Shown in pieces: positions 1 to 6,800 of a stretch of DNA of 9,382 nt. Made by a program: the position numbers and the translations under genes. The notes below the pieces were generated by a model. It ran no database searches. It was not told the origin of the DNA and saw only the letters and a list, made by a program, of their open reading frames with translations. The DNA lies in the NCBI GenBank assembly GCA_021442745.1, contig JABUSI010000390.1, forward strand, positions 1-9,382. The letters run 5' to 3'. This DNA comes from Erysipelotrichaceae bacterium (GTDB taxonomy: Bacteria > Bacillota_I > Bacilli_A > Erysipelotrichales > Erysipelotrichaceae). Each line of letters begins with the position of its first letter. Position 1 is the first letter of the stretch.

Positions 1-133
1 CGAATACTTTTGTATAGCTGTAAAGACTTACAGCGCAATCGCACATTTATTTTTCATTTACTAGCATACGATTGGCATACATTGGCATACGGGGCCATTT
101 TTCGCTTGTTTTTTGTCTAACGCTTTTGCCCTC
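1..133. other. Intergenic region downstream of lysS
   Basis: No gene is supported here. The stretch contains two adjacent small dyads (ATAC-TTTT-GTAT at 4-15 and GCTGTAA-AGAC-TTACAGC at 17-34) and helically spaced GCATAC repeats at 64-90. Neither dyad is followed by a U-run in the lysS direction, so I do not call a terminator. The plus strand is open in frame 1 from base 1 to a TAA at 118-120 (39 codons, no start inside the window). This could be the tail of a convergent gene or chance; I cannot decide. Confidence 0.5.
64..90. repeat. Tandem ATTGGCATAC direct repeats
   Basis: ATTGGCATAC occurs twice head to tail at 71-80 and 81-90. A third GCATAC core lies at 64-69. The cores start at 64, 75 and 85, so they are 11 and 10 bases apart, about one helical turn. 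This spacing suits a protein binding one face of the DNA, such as a regulator or arm-type recombinase sites, but no such protein is encoded in the window. The repeat is seen directly; any function is inference. Confidence 0.7.
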
Positions 134-2050
134 TTAATGCATCTTTGCCCCGGCAGGGATGTGATTGTCCAGCATCAACAGATGCAGTTCTTCTTCCTCA
201 CCGCGCTTGTTGATGGCAGAGATTAACATACCGTTGGATTCCATACCCATCATCGGTCTTGGCGGTAAATTGGTAATAGCAAGCAACGTCTTGCCAACCA
301 GTTCTTCCGGCTGGTAATATGCCGCAATACCACTCAAGATGGTCCGTTCGGTACCGGTTCCGTCATTTAACGTAAACTTCAGTAACTTCTTGGACTTCGG
401 TACCGGTTCACAAGCGATAACCTTTACTGCCCGGAAATCGCTCTTCGCAAACGTTTCAAAATCAACGAATTCTTCAAACAACGGTTCAATCACAACGTTG
501 GAGAAATCAATGACTTCTTCCGTATTTGATACGGAAACCTTTTCCGTCTTGGAATTCTTGGAATTTCCTTCCGGCTTCATGGACGGGAACAACAGAACTT
601 CACGGATGGTAACACTGCCTGTCAGCAACATTACCAGACGGTCAACCCCTAAACCGATACCACCGGTCGGAGGTAAGCCGTATTCCAGAGCTTCTACATA
701 ATCAACGTCCATTTCACTGGCTTCGGCATCACCCAGTGCCTTCAGTTCCAGCTGCTTTTCAAAACGTTCTCTCTGATCAATCGGGTCATTCAGTTCGCTG
801 AACGCGTTCGCATATTCATGTCCGTCAATGAACAGCTCGAAACGGTCCGCAAATCTCGGGTCTTCCGCATTCTTTCTTGCCAGAGGAGAAATTTCCACCG
901 GATGACCATAGACAAACGTCGGTTGAATATAGGTAGATTCACAATATTCTTCATAGAATAAATTGATAATATGTCCGACTGTCATCTGATGCTTTTCCGG
1001 AACAATGTTATGTTCCCTGGCAACAGCCAGTGCTTCTTCCAGTGTCATTTCCTTCCAGAAATCCACACCGGTCTTTTCCTTGATGGCATCCACCATATGT
1101 ACTCTCTTGAACGGTGCTTCCAGACAGATTTCCTTACCGTTGTATTCGACGGTTGTCGTACCGATGGCTTCCTTGGCAACGCTGTTGATCAAGCCTTCTG
1201 CCAGATCCATCATACCGCTTAAATCGGAATATGCGATATACGCTTCCACCGTAGTAAACTCCGGATTGTGCATGGCATCCATTCCTTCATTCCGGAATAA
1301 CCGTCCGATTTCATACACACCTTCCAGACCACCGACAATCAATCTCTTCAACGGCAATTCCGTCGCAATCCGCAGATAGAAATCGGTATTCAACGTATTG
1401 TGATGCGTCACGAACGGTCTGGCAGCCGCACCGCCCAAAATCGGTTGTAACACCGGTGTTTCCACTTCAATCAATCCCTGTCCGTCCAGATAATGCTGAA
1501 TCGCACGGATAATTCTCGGACGAGTCATCGCAATCTTACGGCTCGATTCGTTCATAATCAGATCGACATAACGTCTTCTGGAACGTTCTTCCACGTCTGT
1601 CAGTCCGTGGAACTTTTCCGGTAACGGGCGCAACGCTTTCGATAAATGTGTATATTGGGTTGCCCGGATGGTCAGTTCGCCGGTATTTGTCTTACATACC
1701 GTACCTTCAATCCCGACGATATCCCCGATATCGCTGTCCTTGAAGATTTCATACGTATCATCTCCGACGATTGCCTTGTTTACCATAATCTGAATCTGTC
1801 CGTCACGGTCCTGGATATGCATGAATCCCAGTTTACCCTGTCTGCGCTTGGTCATAATACGACCGGCAACACGTGCCGTCATATTCTTTTCTTCCAGTTC
1901 TTCTTTTGTCAGTTCACCGACCTCGTTACGAAGTGCCAGTGACCGGTGGGTTCTCGCAAACGCACTGCCAAACGGATCAATTCCCTTTTCTCTTAAACCT
2001 TCCATCTTCTGACGACGGACAAGTTCCTGTTCCGTTAATTTTACTTCCAT
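134..2050 (-). CDS. lysS: Lysyl-tRNA synthetase (class II) with C-terminal Trbp111-like tRNA-binding domain
   Basis: Charges tRNA-Lys with lysine using ATP, in the cytoplasm. The protein has 638 residues against about 500 for a standard bacterial LysRS. The N-terminal OB-fold anticodon-binding domain covers about 57-137. The class II catalytic core follows, with motif 2 around 249-269 (GRLFRNEGMDAMHNPEF) and motif 3 at 463-477 (GGIGLGVDRLVMLLT). A Ser/Lys-rich linker at about 491-512 leads to an added domain at about 528-638. This carries the signature of the MetG C-terminal/Trbp111/EMAPII family: DFRAVKVIACEPVPKSKKLL, ILSGIAAYY, PEELVGKTLL, NLPPRPMMGMESNGM. That domain is known to bind the tRNA elbow non-specifically. 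The ATG at 2050 follows a GGAAG site, and the gene sits behind a lysine-type T-box leader. The enzyme call is near certain; the effect of the extra domain is inferred. Confidence 0.97.
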   Translation of the reverse strand: MEVKLTEQELVRRQKMEGLREKGIDPFGSAFARTHRSLALRNEVGELTKEELEEKNMTARVAGRIMTKRRQGKLGFMHIQDRDGQIQIMVNKAIVGDDTYEIFKDSDIGDIVGIEGTVCKTNTGELTIRATQYTHLSKALRPLPEKFHGLTDVEERSRRRYVDLIMNESSRKIAMTRPRIIRAIQHYLDGQGLIEVETPVLQPILGGAAARPFVTHHNTLNTDFYLRIATELPLKRLIVGGLEGVYEIGRLFRNEGMDAMHNPEFTTVEAYIAYSDLSGMMDLAEGLINSVAKEAIGTTTVEYNGKEICLEAPFKRVHMVDAIKEKTGVDFWKEMTLEEALAVAREHNIVPEKHQMTVGHIINLFYEEYCESTYIQPTFVYGHPVEISPLARKNAEDPRFADRFELFIDGHEYANAFSELNDPIDQRERFEKQLELKALGDAEASEMDVDYVEALEYGLPPTGGIGLGVDRLVMLLTGSVTIREVLLFPSMKPEGNSKNSKTEKVSVSNTEEVIDFSNVVIEPLFEEFVDFETFAKSDFRAVKVIACEPVPKSKKLLKFTLNDGTGTERTILSGIAAYYQPEELVGKTLLAITNLPPRPMMGMESNGMLISAINKRGEEEELHLLMLDNHIPAGAKMH

Positions 2051-2071
2051 AGTTTTTCTTCCTTTCCAATT

Positions 2072-2101
2072 AAAAAACTCCCATCCATAGGGACGAGAGT
2101 T
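2072..2101 (-). terminator. T-box intrinsic terminator before lysS
   Basis: In RNA sense, AACTCTCGTCC (2101-2091), a CTAT loop (2090-2087) and GGATGGGAGTT (2086-2076) form an 11-pair stem with two G-U pairs. A U-run follows at 2077-2072. The 5' arm also contains the UCCCU that can pair with the AGGG of the T-box element in the alternative antiterminator. Because dusB has no terminator of its own, this hairpin is also the first stop for transcripts coming from hslO-dusB. Confidence 0.88.
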
Positions 2102-2298
2102 CTCATCGTGGTACCACCCTGCTTCATGAAGAAATCGCTTCCTTCACCTTAACGACTTGTAAAGTCACTCCCTTAACGCGGGAACTACGCCTTGCTCCAA
2201 GTCCTTTTTCCCTGATTTTCATTGACCCGTTCACACCGTCTAGGGCTCTCTTCTTCACTTACAAATCCGGTACTCTTCTTTTCAACGCAGGTTTTATC
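2072..2298 (-). promoter_or_regulatory. T-box riboswitch (lysine specifier) controlling lysS
   Basis: The leader contains the canonical T-box AGGGTGGTACCACG at 2120-2107, just ahead of a terminator. Stem I is recognisable. The 5' AGTA of the specifier loop is at 2274-2271, below a helix of CCGGATTT (2270-2263) with AAATCAGG (2218-2211, one mismatch). The 3' side of the loop then reads GGGAAAAAGGAC (2212-2201). Its codon is AAA or AAG depending on register, and both specify lysine; the usual GAA-codon-purine pattern favours GAA-AAG-G. The family senses uncharged tRNA, whose CCA end pairs with the T-box bulge and stabilises the antiterminator. lysS should therefore be expressed when tRNA-Lys is uncharged. 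I inferred the fold by eye, without covariance scoring. Confidence 0.93.
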
Positions 2299-2304
2299 GT
2301 TTAG

Positions 2305-2333
2305 ATTATATCGGTTCTGCAAGTAACTGTCAA
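2305..2333 (-). promoter_or_regulatory. Consensus sigma-A promoter for the lysS T-box leader
   Basis: TTGACA at 2333-2328 and TATAAT at 2310-2305 are separated by exactly 17 bases. Both hexamers match the housekeeping sigma consensus perfectly. The expected transcription start is about 2298, giving a leader of roughly 250 bases to the lysS ATG. The -35 box begins 10 bases after the dusB stop codon. Confidence 0.93.
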
Positions 2334-2343
2334 CGAAAGAACA

Positions 2344-3348
2344 TTATTCCAGCCACTTCCAGACATCCGTTTTCAGGGAATTCTCATATTCCGTGACAAT
2401 TCGCTCAAATTCCTGCATGGTATTCATCCGGGAAAACTTATTCCGTACGGCAGCATTGTGCGGTAAGCCGGTAATGTACCAGCAGGCATGCCCGCGCATT
2501 TCCTTGATGCCGATGCGTTCTCCTTTTAATTCCACCAGACGTTTCGCATGTTCTCTGGCTAACGCAAACTTCTGTCCCGTTGTCAGTTCTTCGTGTTGTC
2601 TACCGGACTCTAACGTTTCCACCAGATCCCGAATTAGCCACGGTTTCCCTAAAGCTCCCCGGCAAATCATAACAGCATCGCATTTGGTTTCTTCCAGCAT
2701 CCGTAACGCATCTTCCACCGTTTTGATATCCCCGTTTCCGATGACCGGAATGGAGACAGCTTCCTTCACCTGACGAATCAGATCCCAGTCGGAATGTCCC
2801 TCGTACATCTGCATCCGTGTCCGCGGATGTACCGCAATGGCACTGGCACCGGCTTGTTCCAGTCCTTTCGCAAACTGTACGCAATTGATGCTTTCCTGAT
2901 TCCATCCGGCACGGATTTTTACCGTCACCGGTTTTTTTACATTCTTTACGATTTCGCGTACCAGTTCATACGCCGTTTCCGGGTTTCTCATCAACGCACT
3001 GCCAGAACCGGATTTGACTACCTTGGTTACCGGACAACCCATATTGATATCGATGATATCGCAATCGCATTGGGTATCCAGAAATTTAGCCGCTTCCACC
3101 ATTGAAGGTAATTCATTACCGAATAACTGCATACTGATCGGATGTTCCTCTTTATTGACAAGAGTCATCTCTTTGGTTTTTTTGTTGTTGAATACGATGG
3201 CTTTATCAGATACCATTTCGGCATAAATCAACCCTGCACCGAAATGCTTCGCAATGATCCGGTACGCTTCGTTACTGATACCGGCCATCGGACCGACAAC
3301 TACTTTGTTCGCAATGACAAGATCACGGATTTTCCAGCTCTGGTCCAT
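2344..3348 (-). CDS. dusB: tRNA-dihydrouridine synthase, DusB family
   Basis: FMN enzyme that reduces specific uridines in the tRNA D-loop to dihydrouridine with NAD(P)H. Its 334 residues are normal for the family. Visible signatures are the flavin-binding start VVVGPMAGISN (17-26) and NMGCPVTKVVKSGSGSALM (102-120) with the catalytic Cys105. VTVKIRAGW (141-149), VHPRTRMQMYEG (173-184, with the conserved His), PVIGNGD (201-207) and CRGALGKPW (229-237) follow. I chose the ATG at 3348, not the longer open frame from 3453. The extra 35 residues would overlap hslO and resemble no Dus N-terminus, whereas the ATG at 3348 has AGGGG six bases upstream. Only one base separates the hslO stop from this ATG, so translational coupling is likely. 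No terminator follows the gene before the lysS promoter. The DusB subgroup, rather than another Dus, is favoured by context and motif spelling. Confidence 0.95.
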   Translation of the reverse strand: MDQSWKIRDLVIANKVVVGPMAGISNEAYRIIAKHFGAGLIYAEMVSDKAIVFNNKKTKEMTLVNKEEHPISMQLFGNELPSMVEAAKFLDTQCDCDIIDINMGCPVTKVVKSGSGSALMRNPETAYELVREIVKNVKKPVTVKIRAGWNQESINCVQFAKGLEQAGASAIAVHPRTRMQMYEGHSDWDLIRQVKEAVSIPVIGNGDIKTVEDALRMLEETKCDAVMICRGALGKPWLIRDLVETLESGRQHEELTTGQKFALAREHAKRLVELKGERIGIKEMRGHACWYITGLPHNAAVRNKFSRMNTMQEFERIVTEYENSLKTDVWKWLE

Positions 3349-3349
3349 C

Positions 3350-4243
3350 TTATGCCCCTGACTTTGCCAGTTTCGTATCGTAAATAACCCGCAATTCTTC
3401 TTCCGAGAAATGATAGTCGGAATTACAGAACTCGCAATGCATATTACAGCCATGGTCTTCTTCCATCATCTGCCGGATTTCTTCCGGATCCAAAGTATTT
3501 AACACAAACAGACAACGCTCTCTGGAACAATTGCATTCAAAACGCAACTCTCTGGTTTCCAGTTCGTGATAATCTTCAAAAATCGATTCCACAATCTGAA
3601 TCGGTGTCATGCCTTCGTGAATCAATGTGGAAATCGGTTTCAGGTCTTTTAATTTTTCTTCCACATACACGATATCTTCTTCCGTAGATTCCGGCATCAT
3701 CTGGATAATCAATCCGCCGGAAGACAATACGTGATTGTCGGTATCGACCAGAACACCTACGGATACCGCTGACGGTGTCTGTTCACTGACTGTGAAATAA
3801 TATGCGAAATCATCCCCGATTTCTCCGGTCTGCAATTCTACCGTACCGGTCCAGGTTTCTTTTCCCATACCCATGTCTTTGATGACTTTTAACGTACCTT
3901 CTCTGCCCATTGCATACCCGACGGCCAGTTTACCGGTATCGTTATACGTAAAATGCACTTCCGGATCGGCCACAAAACCTCTGACATTTCCGTTCGCATA
4001 CGCATCCACCATAACGGTTCCCATCGGGCCCCCGCCGTTGATCTGAATGGTCAGTTTTTCCTTATCCGTCTTCAGCATACTTCCCATAATACATCCGACA
4101 CTCATCGTTCTGCCTAAGGCAGCGGACGCACAAGGATATAAGTTATGTTTCTCTCTGGCAACATCAACCAATTCGGTCGTATCACACGCAAACACCCGTA
4201 CGTGTTCGTTTCTGGCAACACCTCTTGTTAAATGACTGCTCAT
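3350..4243 (-). CDS. hslO: Hsp33 redox-regulated chaperone
   Basis: Cytosolic holdase that becomes active when oxidation and unfolding release its zinc, protecting proteins from aggregation under oxidative stress. Length (297 residues) is typical. The N-terminal domain (about 1-185) includes the family stretches SVGCIMGSMLK (48-58) and TIQINGGGPMGT (65-76). The C-terminal redox switch has all four zinc cysteines: C237 and C239 (CNC), then C270 and C273 (CEFC), followed by NSDYHFSEEEL. Extra cysteines at 244 and 266 flank the cluster and are not part of the usual set. The ATG at 4243 is preceded by AAAGGAG, only a few bases past the hairpin that follows ftsH. The stop is one base from the dusB start. 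Confidence 0.97.
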   Translation of the reverse strand: MSSHLTRGVARNEHVRVFACDTTELVDVAREKHNLYPCASAALGRTMSVGCIMGSMLKTDKEKLTIQINGGGPMGTVMVDAYANGNVRGFVADPEVHFTYNDTGKLAVGYAMGREGTLKVIKDMGMGKETWTGTVELQTGEIGDDFAYYFTVSEQTPSAVSVGVLVDTDNHVLSSGGLIIQMMPESTEEDIVYVEEKLKDLKPISTLIHEGMTPIQIVESIFEDYHELETRELRFECNCSRERCLFVLNTLDPEEIRQMMEEDHGCNMHCEFCNSDYHFSEEELRVIYDTKLAKSGA

Positions 4244-4257
4244 GGTTCTTCTCCTTT

Positions 4258-4283
4258 CAAAAGCCCCTGAATACCAGGGGCTT
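4258..4283 (-). terminator. Hairpin with short U-run between ftsH and hslO
   Basis: In RNA sense, AAGCCCCTG (4283-4275), a GTATT loop (4274-4270) and CAGGGGCTT (4269-4261) form a perfect 9-pair GC-rich stem, ending in a run of four U's and then GAAAGGAG. It starts five bases after the ftsH stop, and the hslO ribosome site begins about three bases after it. I see no promoter in the 45-base gap or in the last part of ftsH. The hairpin may act as a partial terminator or an mRNA-stabilising or processing element rather than a full stop. Confidence 0.7.
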
Positions 4284-4288
4284 ATCGA

Positions 4289-6214
4289 TTATTCTTCGGT
4301 TGGTTGTTCTTCCTTCGGTTCAACCTGTCCGACTTCATCAGACAAATCGCTCAATTCATCCACCGTCTTCAGAACTTCTTCCCGTTGCGGTTTCACACCA
4401 TATTCCATGATGTGTTCCAGATCTTCTTTGGTCAGCGTTTCGTGTTCCACCAACGCATTCGCAATGTTTTCGAGAACATCACGATGGGAAGTGATAACCT
4501 CTTTCGCTTCCGCATAACATGCATCGATAATCTTTCTTACTTCGTTATCGATTTCAATCGCTACCTGTGCGGAGTAATCCTTTGCGGCAGCATAATCTCT
4601 TCCTAAGAAGACACTGCTGGACTTCGTTTCATACTGAATCGGTCCTAAATTACTCATACCGTACGACATAACCATATCCTTCGCAATTCTTGTTGCTTCC
4701 TGGATATCGTTACTTGCACCCGTACTGATTTCACCTAAGCATACTTCTTCGGCAACCCGACCGCCTAAGTAACTCGTAATCTTCGCGTACAATTCCCGTT
4801 TGGTCGCAATAATCCGTTCTTCCTTCGGAGTCATCAGGTTATATCCGCCCGCCATTCCGCGAGGAATGATGGTCACTTTCTGTACAATGTTCGCATCTTC
4901 CACAAACAAGCCGATTACCGCATGACCCGCTTCATGGATTGCCACCAGTTTCTTTTCGGATTCGCTGTACTTTCTGCTCTTCTTTGCAGGACCCGCCATT
5001 ACACGGTCAATCGCTTCATCCAGGTCATCCATATTAATCATTTCATGATTGTTACGAACGGCCATGATAGCAGCTTCATTCAATACGTTTGCCAGATCCG
5101 CACCGGAGAATCCCGGAGTTCTCTGAGCCAACGCTTCCATATTTACGTCACTCGTAAATTTTTTGTTTCTTGCATGTACATCAAGAATCGCCATTCTGCC
5201 GCGCTTATCCGGTAAATTTACCGTAATCTGACGGTCGAAACGACCCGGTCTTAACAACGCCGGATCCAATACGTCCGGACGGTTGGTAGCTGCGATAATC
5301 ACGATACCGGTATTTTCTTCAATACCATCCATTTCTACCAGCAACTGGTTCAATGTCTGTTCCCGTTCGTCATGTCCGCCACCGACACCGGCACCACGCT
5401 GACGACCTACCGCATCAATTTCATCGATAAAAATCATACATGGTGATGTGCTCTGTGCCTTCTTGAACATATCACGCACACGGGAAGCACCGACACCGAC
5501 AAACATTTCCACGAAATCAGAACCGGAAATGGAATAGAACGGAACGTCCGCTTCCCCGGCTACTGCCTTCGCCAGCAATGTTTTACCCGTTCCCGGAGGA
5601 CCTACCATCAGGATACCCTTCGGAATCCGGGCACCCATCTTGATAAACTTCTTCGGATTTTTCAGATAATCAATCAATTCTGCCATTTCTTCTTTTTCTT
5701 CATCACAGCCAGCTACGTCATTGAAACGAACTTTAATGTTTCCTTCCAGTCTTGCCCGTGATTTCGAAAATTCAAACGCTTTGGCATTTCCGTTTGCGGC
5801 ATTCATCCGGGAAATCATTAACATTGCCAGTGCCGCAAGCATCAGAATCGGTAATACGTTACTGATTAACGTCATCCAGATACTCTTCGCATTCGGATTG
5901 ACAATGTTCAGGTTTCCGGCTTTCACCTTTGCCTGCAACTTTTCCATCAACGCATTGTTGATGGCTTCGGTATTCGGAATCCGCGTGGAATATACATACG
6001 TTGTCGTACCATCCACATATTCACCCCGAATATCGATTACCGTATAATCCACGCTGACGGTTGCCGATTGCACGTCCTTCGTTTCCAATACGGTCATGAA
6101 CTCATCGTAACTCAACGACTTCGCTTTTGACGTTGTGTTCAAGTTCATCAGGCTGATAACGGTTAACAATACCAAAAGGTATGGTAACCAATACATCCAC
6201 TTCTTATTCTTCAA
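4289..6214 (-). CDS. ftsH: ATP-dependent zinc metalloprotease FtsH
   Basis: Membrane-anchored hexameric AAA+ protease that degrades misassembled membrane proteins and selected cytosolic regulators. Its 641 residues fit the family. TM1 lies at about 5-24 and TM2 at about 113-136, with an extracytoplasmic domain between. The AAA module has Walker A GPPGTGKT (205-212), Walker B MIFIDEID (260-267) and the second region of homology at 311-328, ending RPGRFDR. The protease has the zinc motif HEAGH (427-431) and a likely third ligand, Asp503, in GASNDIQEAT. The C-terminal tail (about 612-641) is acidic and probably disordered. The start is the TTG at 6214: AAAGGAG lies nine bases upstream, while the first ATG (codon 7) would be too far from it and would cut into TM1. 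The hpt stop codon overlaps this ribosome site, so the genes are probably cotranscribed and coupled. Confidence 0.98.
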   Translation of the reverse strand: MKNKKWMYWLPYLLVLLTVISLMNLNTTSKAKSLSYDEFMTVLETKDVQSATVSVDYTVIDIRGEYVDGTTTYVYSTRIPNTEAINNALMEKLQAKVKAGNLNIVNPNAKSIWMTLISNVLPILMLAALAMLMISRMNAANGNAKAFEFSKSRARLEGNIKVRFNDVAGCDEEKEEMAELIDYLKNPKKFIKMGARIPKGILMVGPPGTGKTLLAKAVAGEADVPFYSISGSDFVEMFVGVGASRVRDMFKKAQSTSPCMIFIDEIDAVGRQRGAGVGGGHDEREQTLNQLLVEMDGIEENTGIVIIAATNRPDVLDPALLRPGRFDRQITVNLPDKRGRMAILDVHARNKKFTSDVNMEALAQRTPGFSGADLANVLNEAAIMAVRNNHEMINMDDLDEAIDRVMAGPAKKSRKYSESEKKLVAIHEAGHAVIGLFVEDANIVQKVTIIPRGMAGGYNLMTPKEERIIATKRELYAKITSYLGGRVAEEVCLGEISTGASNDIQEATRIAKDMVMSYGMSNLGPIQYETKSSSVFLGRDYAAAKDYSAQVAIEIDNEVRKIIDACYAEAKEVITSHRDVLENIANALVEHETLTKEDLEHIMEYGVKPQREEVLKTVDELSDLSDEVGQVEPKEEQPTEE

Positions 6215-6223
6215 AGAAAATCA

Positions 6224-6230
6224 CTCCTTT
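6224..6230 (-). promoter_or_regulatory. Ribosome binding site setting the TTG start of ftsH
   Basis: AAAGGAG (6230-6224) lies nine bases before TTG at 6214. It shares bases with the hpt TAA stop (6231-6229). The spacing fits TTG and not the ATG six codons further in. Confidence 0.85.
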
Positions 6231-6771
6231 ATTCGTAAACTTCCGGCTTCAATACACCGATAAACGGTAAATTCCGGTATTTCTGGTTATAGTCCAGACC
6301 ATAACCTACCACAAATTCATTCGGTACCGTAAATCCGATGTAATCCGCATTGATTTCCACTTCCCGGCGTTCCGGTTTGTCCAGCAATGTGACAATCCGT
6401 ACCCGTTCCGCACCCTTGCCGTACAACATTCTCTTGACGACATGCAAGGTTCTTCCGGTATCCACAATATCTTCTACCAGAAGGATATCCAATCCCTTGA
6501 TACTCGTATCCAGGTCCTTGACGATTTTTACATCACCTACAGATTCCGTACCGGCATAACTGGATACGTCCATGAAGTCCATTTCCAGCGGCAGCTTTAT
6601 ATATTTAATCAATTCAGCCAGAAACGGAACCGATCCCCGTAACAATGCTACAACCAGCAGCTTATTGCCGCTGCTTGCGTAATCCTTTGTCAGCTGTTCG
6701 CCCAGTTCGGCACAACGTTTTTCAATTTCTTCTTCCGTAATCAATACTTTCAGAATCTCATCACCAAACAT
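6229..6771 (-). CDS. hpt: Hypoxanthine phosphoribosyltransferase
   Basis: Salvages hypoxanthine (and usually guanine) to IMP/GMP using PRPP, in the cytosol. The 180-residue length is standard. Visible motifs are the LRGS loop (44-47), the FMDVSSYAG flexible-loop region (66-74), the PRPP-binding motif LVEDIVDTG (98-106) with its acidic pair, and the C-terminal base-binding segment around DYIGFTVPNEFVVGYGLDYN (143-162). The ATG at 6771 has GGAGG nine bases upstream. The gene lies 29 bases after tilS and overlaps the ftsH ribosome site with its stop, the classic tilS-hpt-ftsH arrangement of Bacillota. In Bacillus subtilis the homologues HprT and TilS are reported to activate ftsH; whether that holds here is inference. 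Confidence 0.97.
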   Translation of the reverse strand: MFGDEILKVLITEEEIEKRCAELGEQLTKDYASSGNKLLVVALLRGSVPFLAELIKYIKLPLEMDFMDVSSYAGTESVGDVKIVKDLDTSIKGLDILLVEDIVDTGRTLHVVKRMLYGKGAERVRIVTLLDKPERREVEINADYIGFTVPNEFVVGYGLDYNQKYRNLPFIGVLKPEVYE

Positions 6772-6800
6772 ATCGAGTATCCTCCATAATAAGACAATTG

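Noticed and set aside
137..160. Non-standard end of LysRS as a frameshift or truncation
   Set aside because: The last residues (IPAGAKMH) resemble the usual PxGAKV ending of the tRNA-binding domain, so the domain is complete.
339..2012. Several plus-strand open frames of 63-124 codons opposite lysS
   Set aside because: They lie antisense to a well-supported gene, lack ribosome sites and recognisable motifs, and look like shadows of its codon pattern.
2600..2905. Minus-strand 101-codon frame inside dusB
   Set aside because: It overlaps conserved Dus motifs in another frame; its Gly/Cys/Arg-rich composition is typical of a shadow frame.
3349..3453. Longer dusB beginning at an ATG at 3453
   Set aside because: The added 35 residues overlap the hslO zinc-binding region and match no Dus N-terminus. 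The ATG at 3348 has a good ribosome site.
6784..6800. ACAATTGT palindrome between tilS and hpt as an operator
   Set aside because: An 8-bp dyad is expected often by chance; there is no second copy or promoter next to it.
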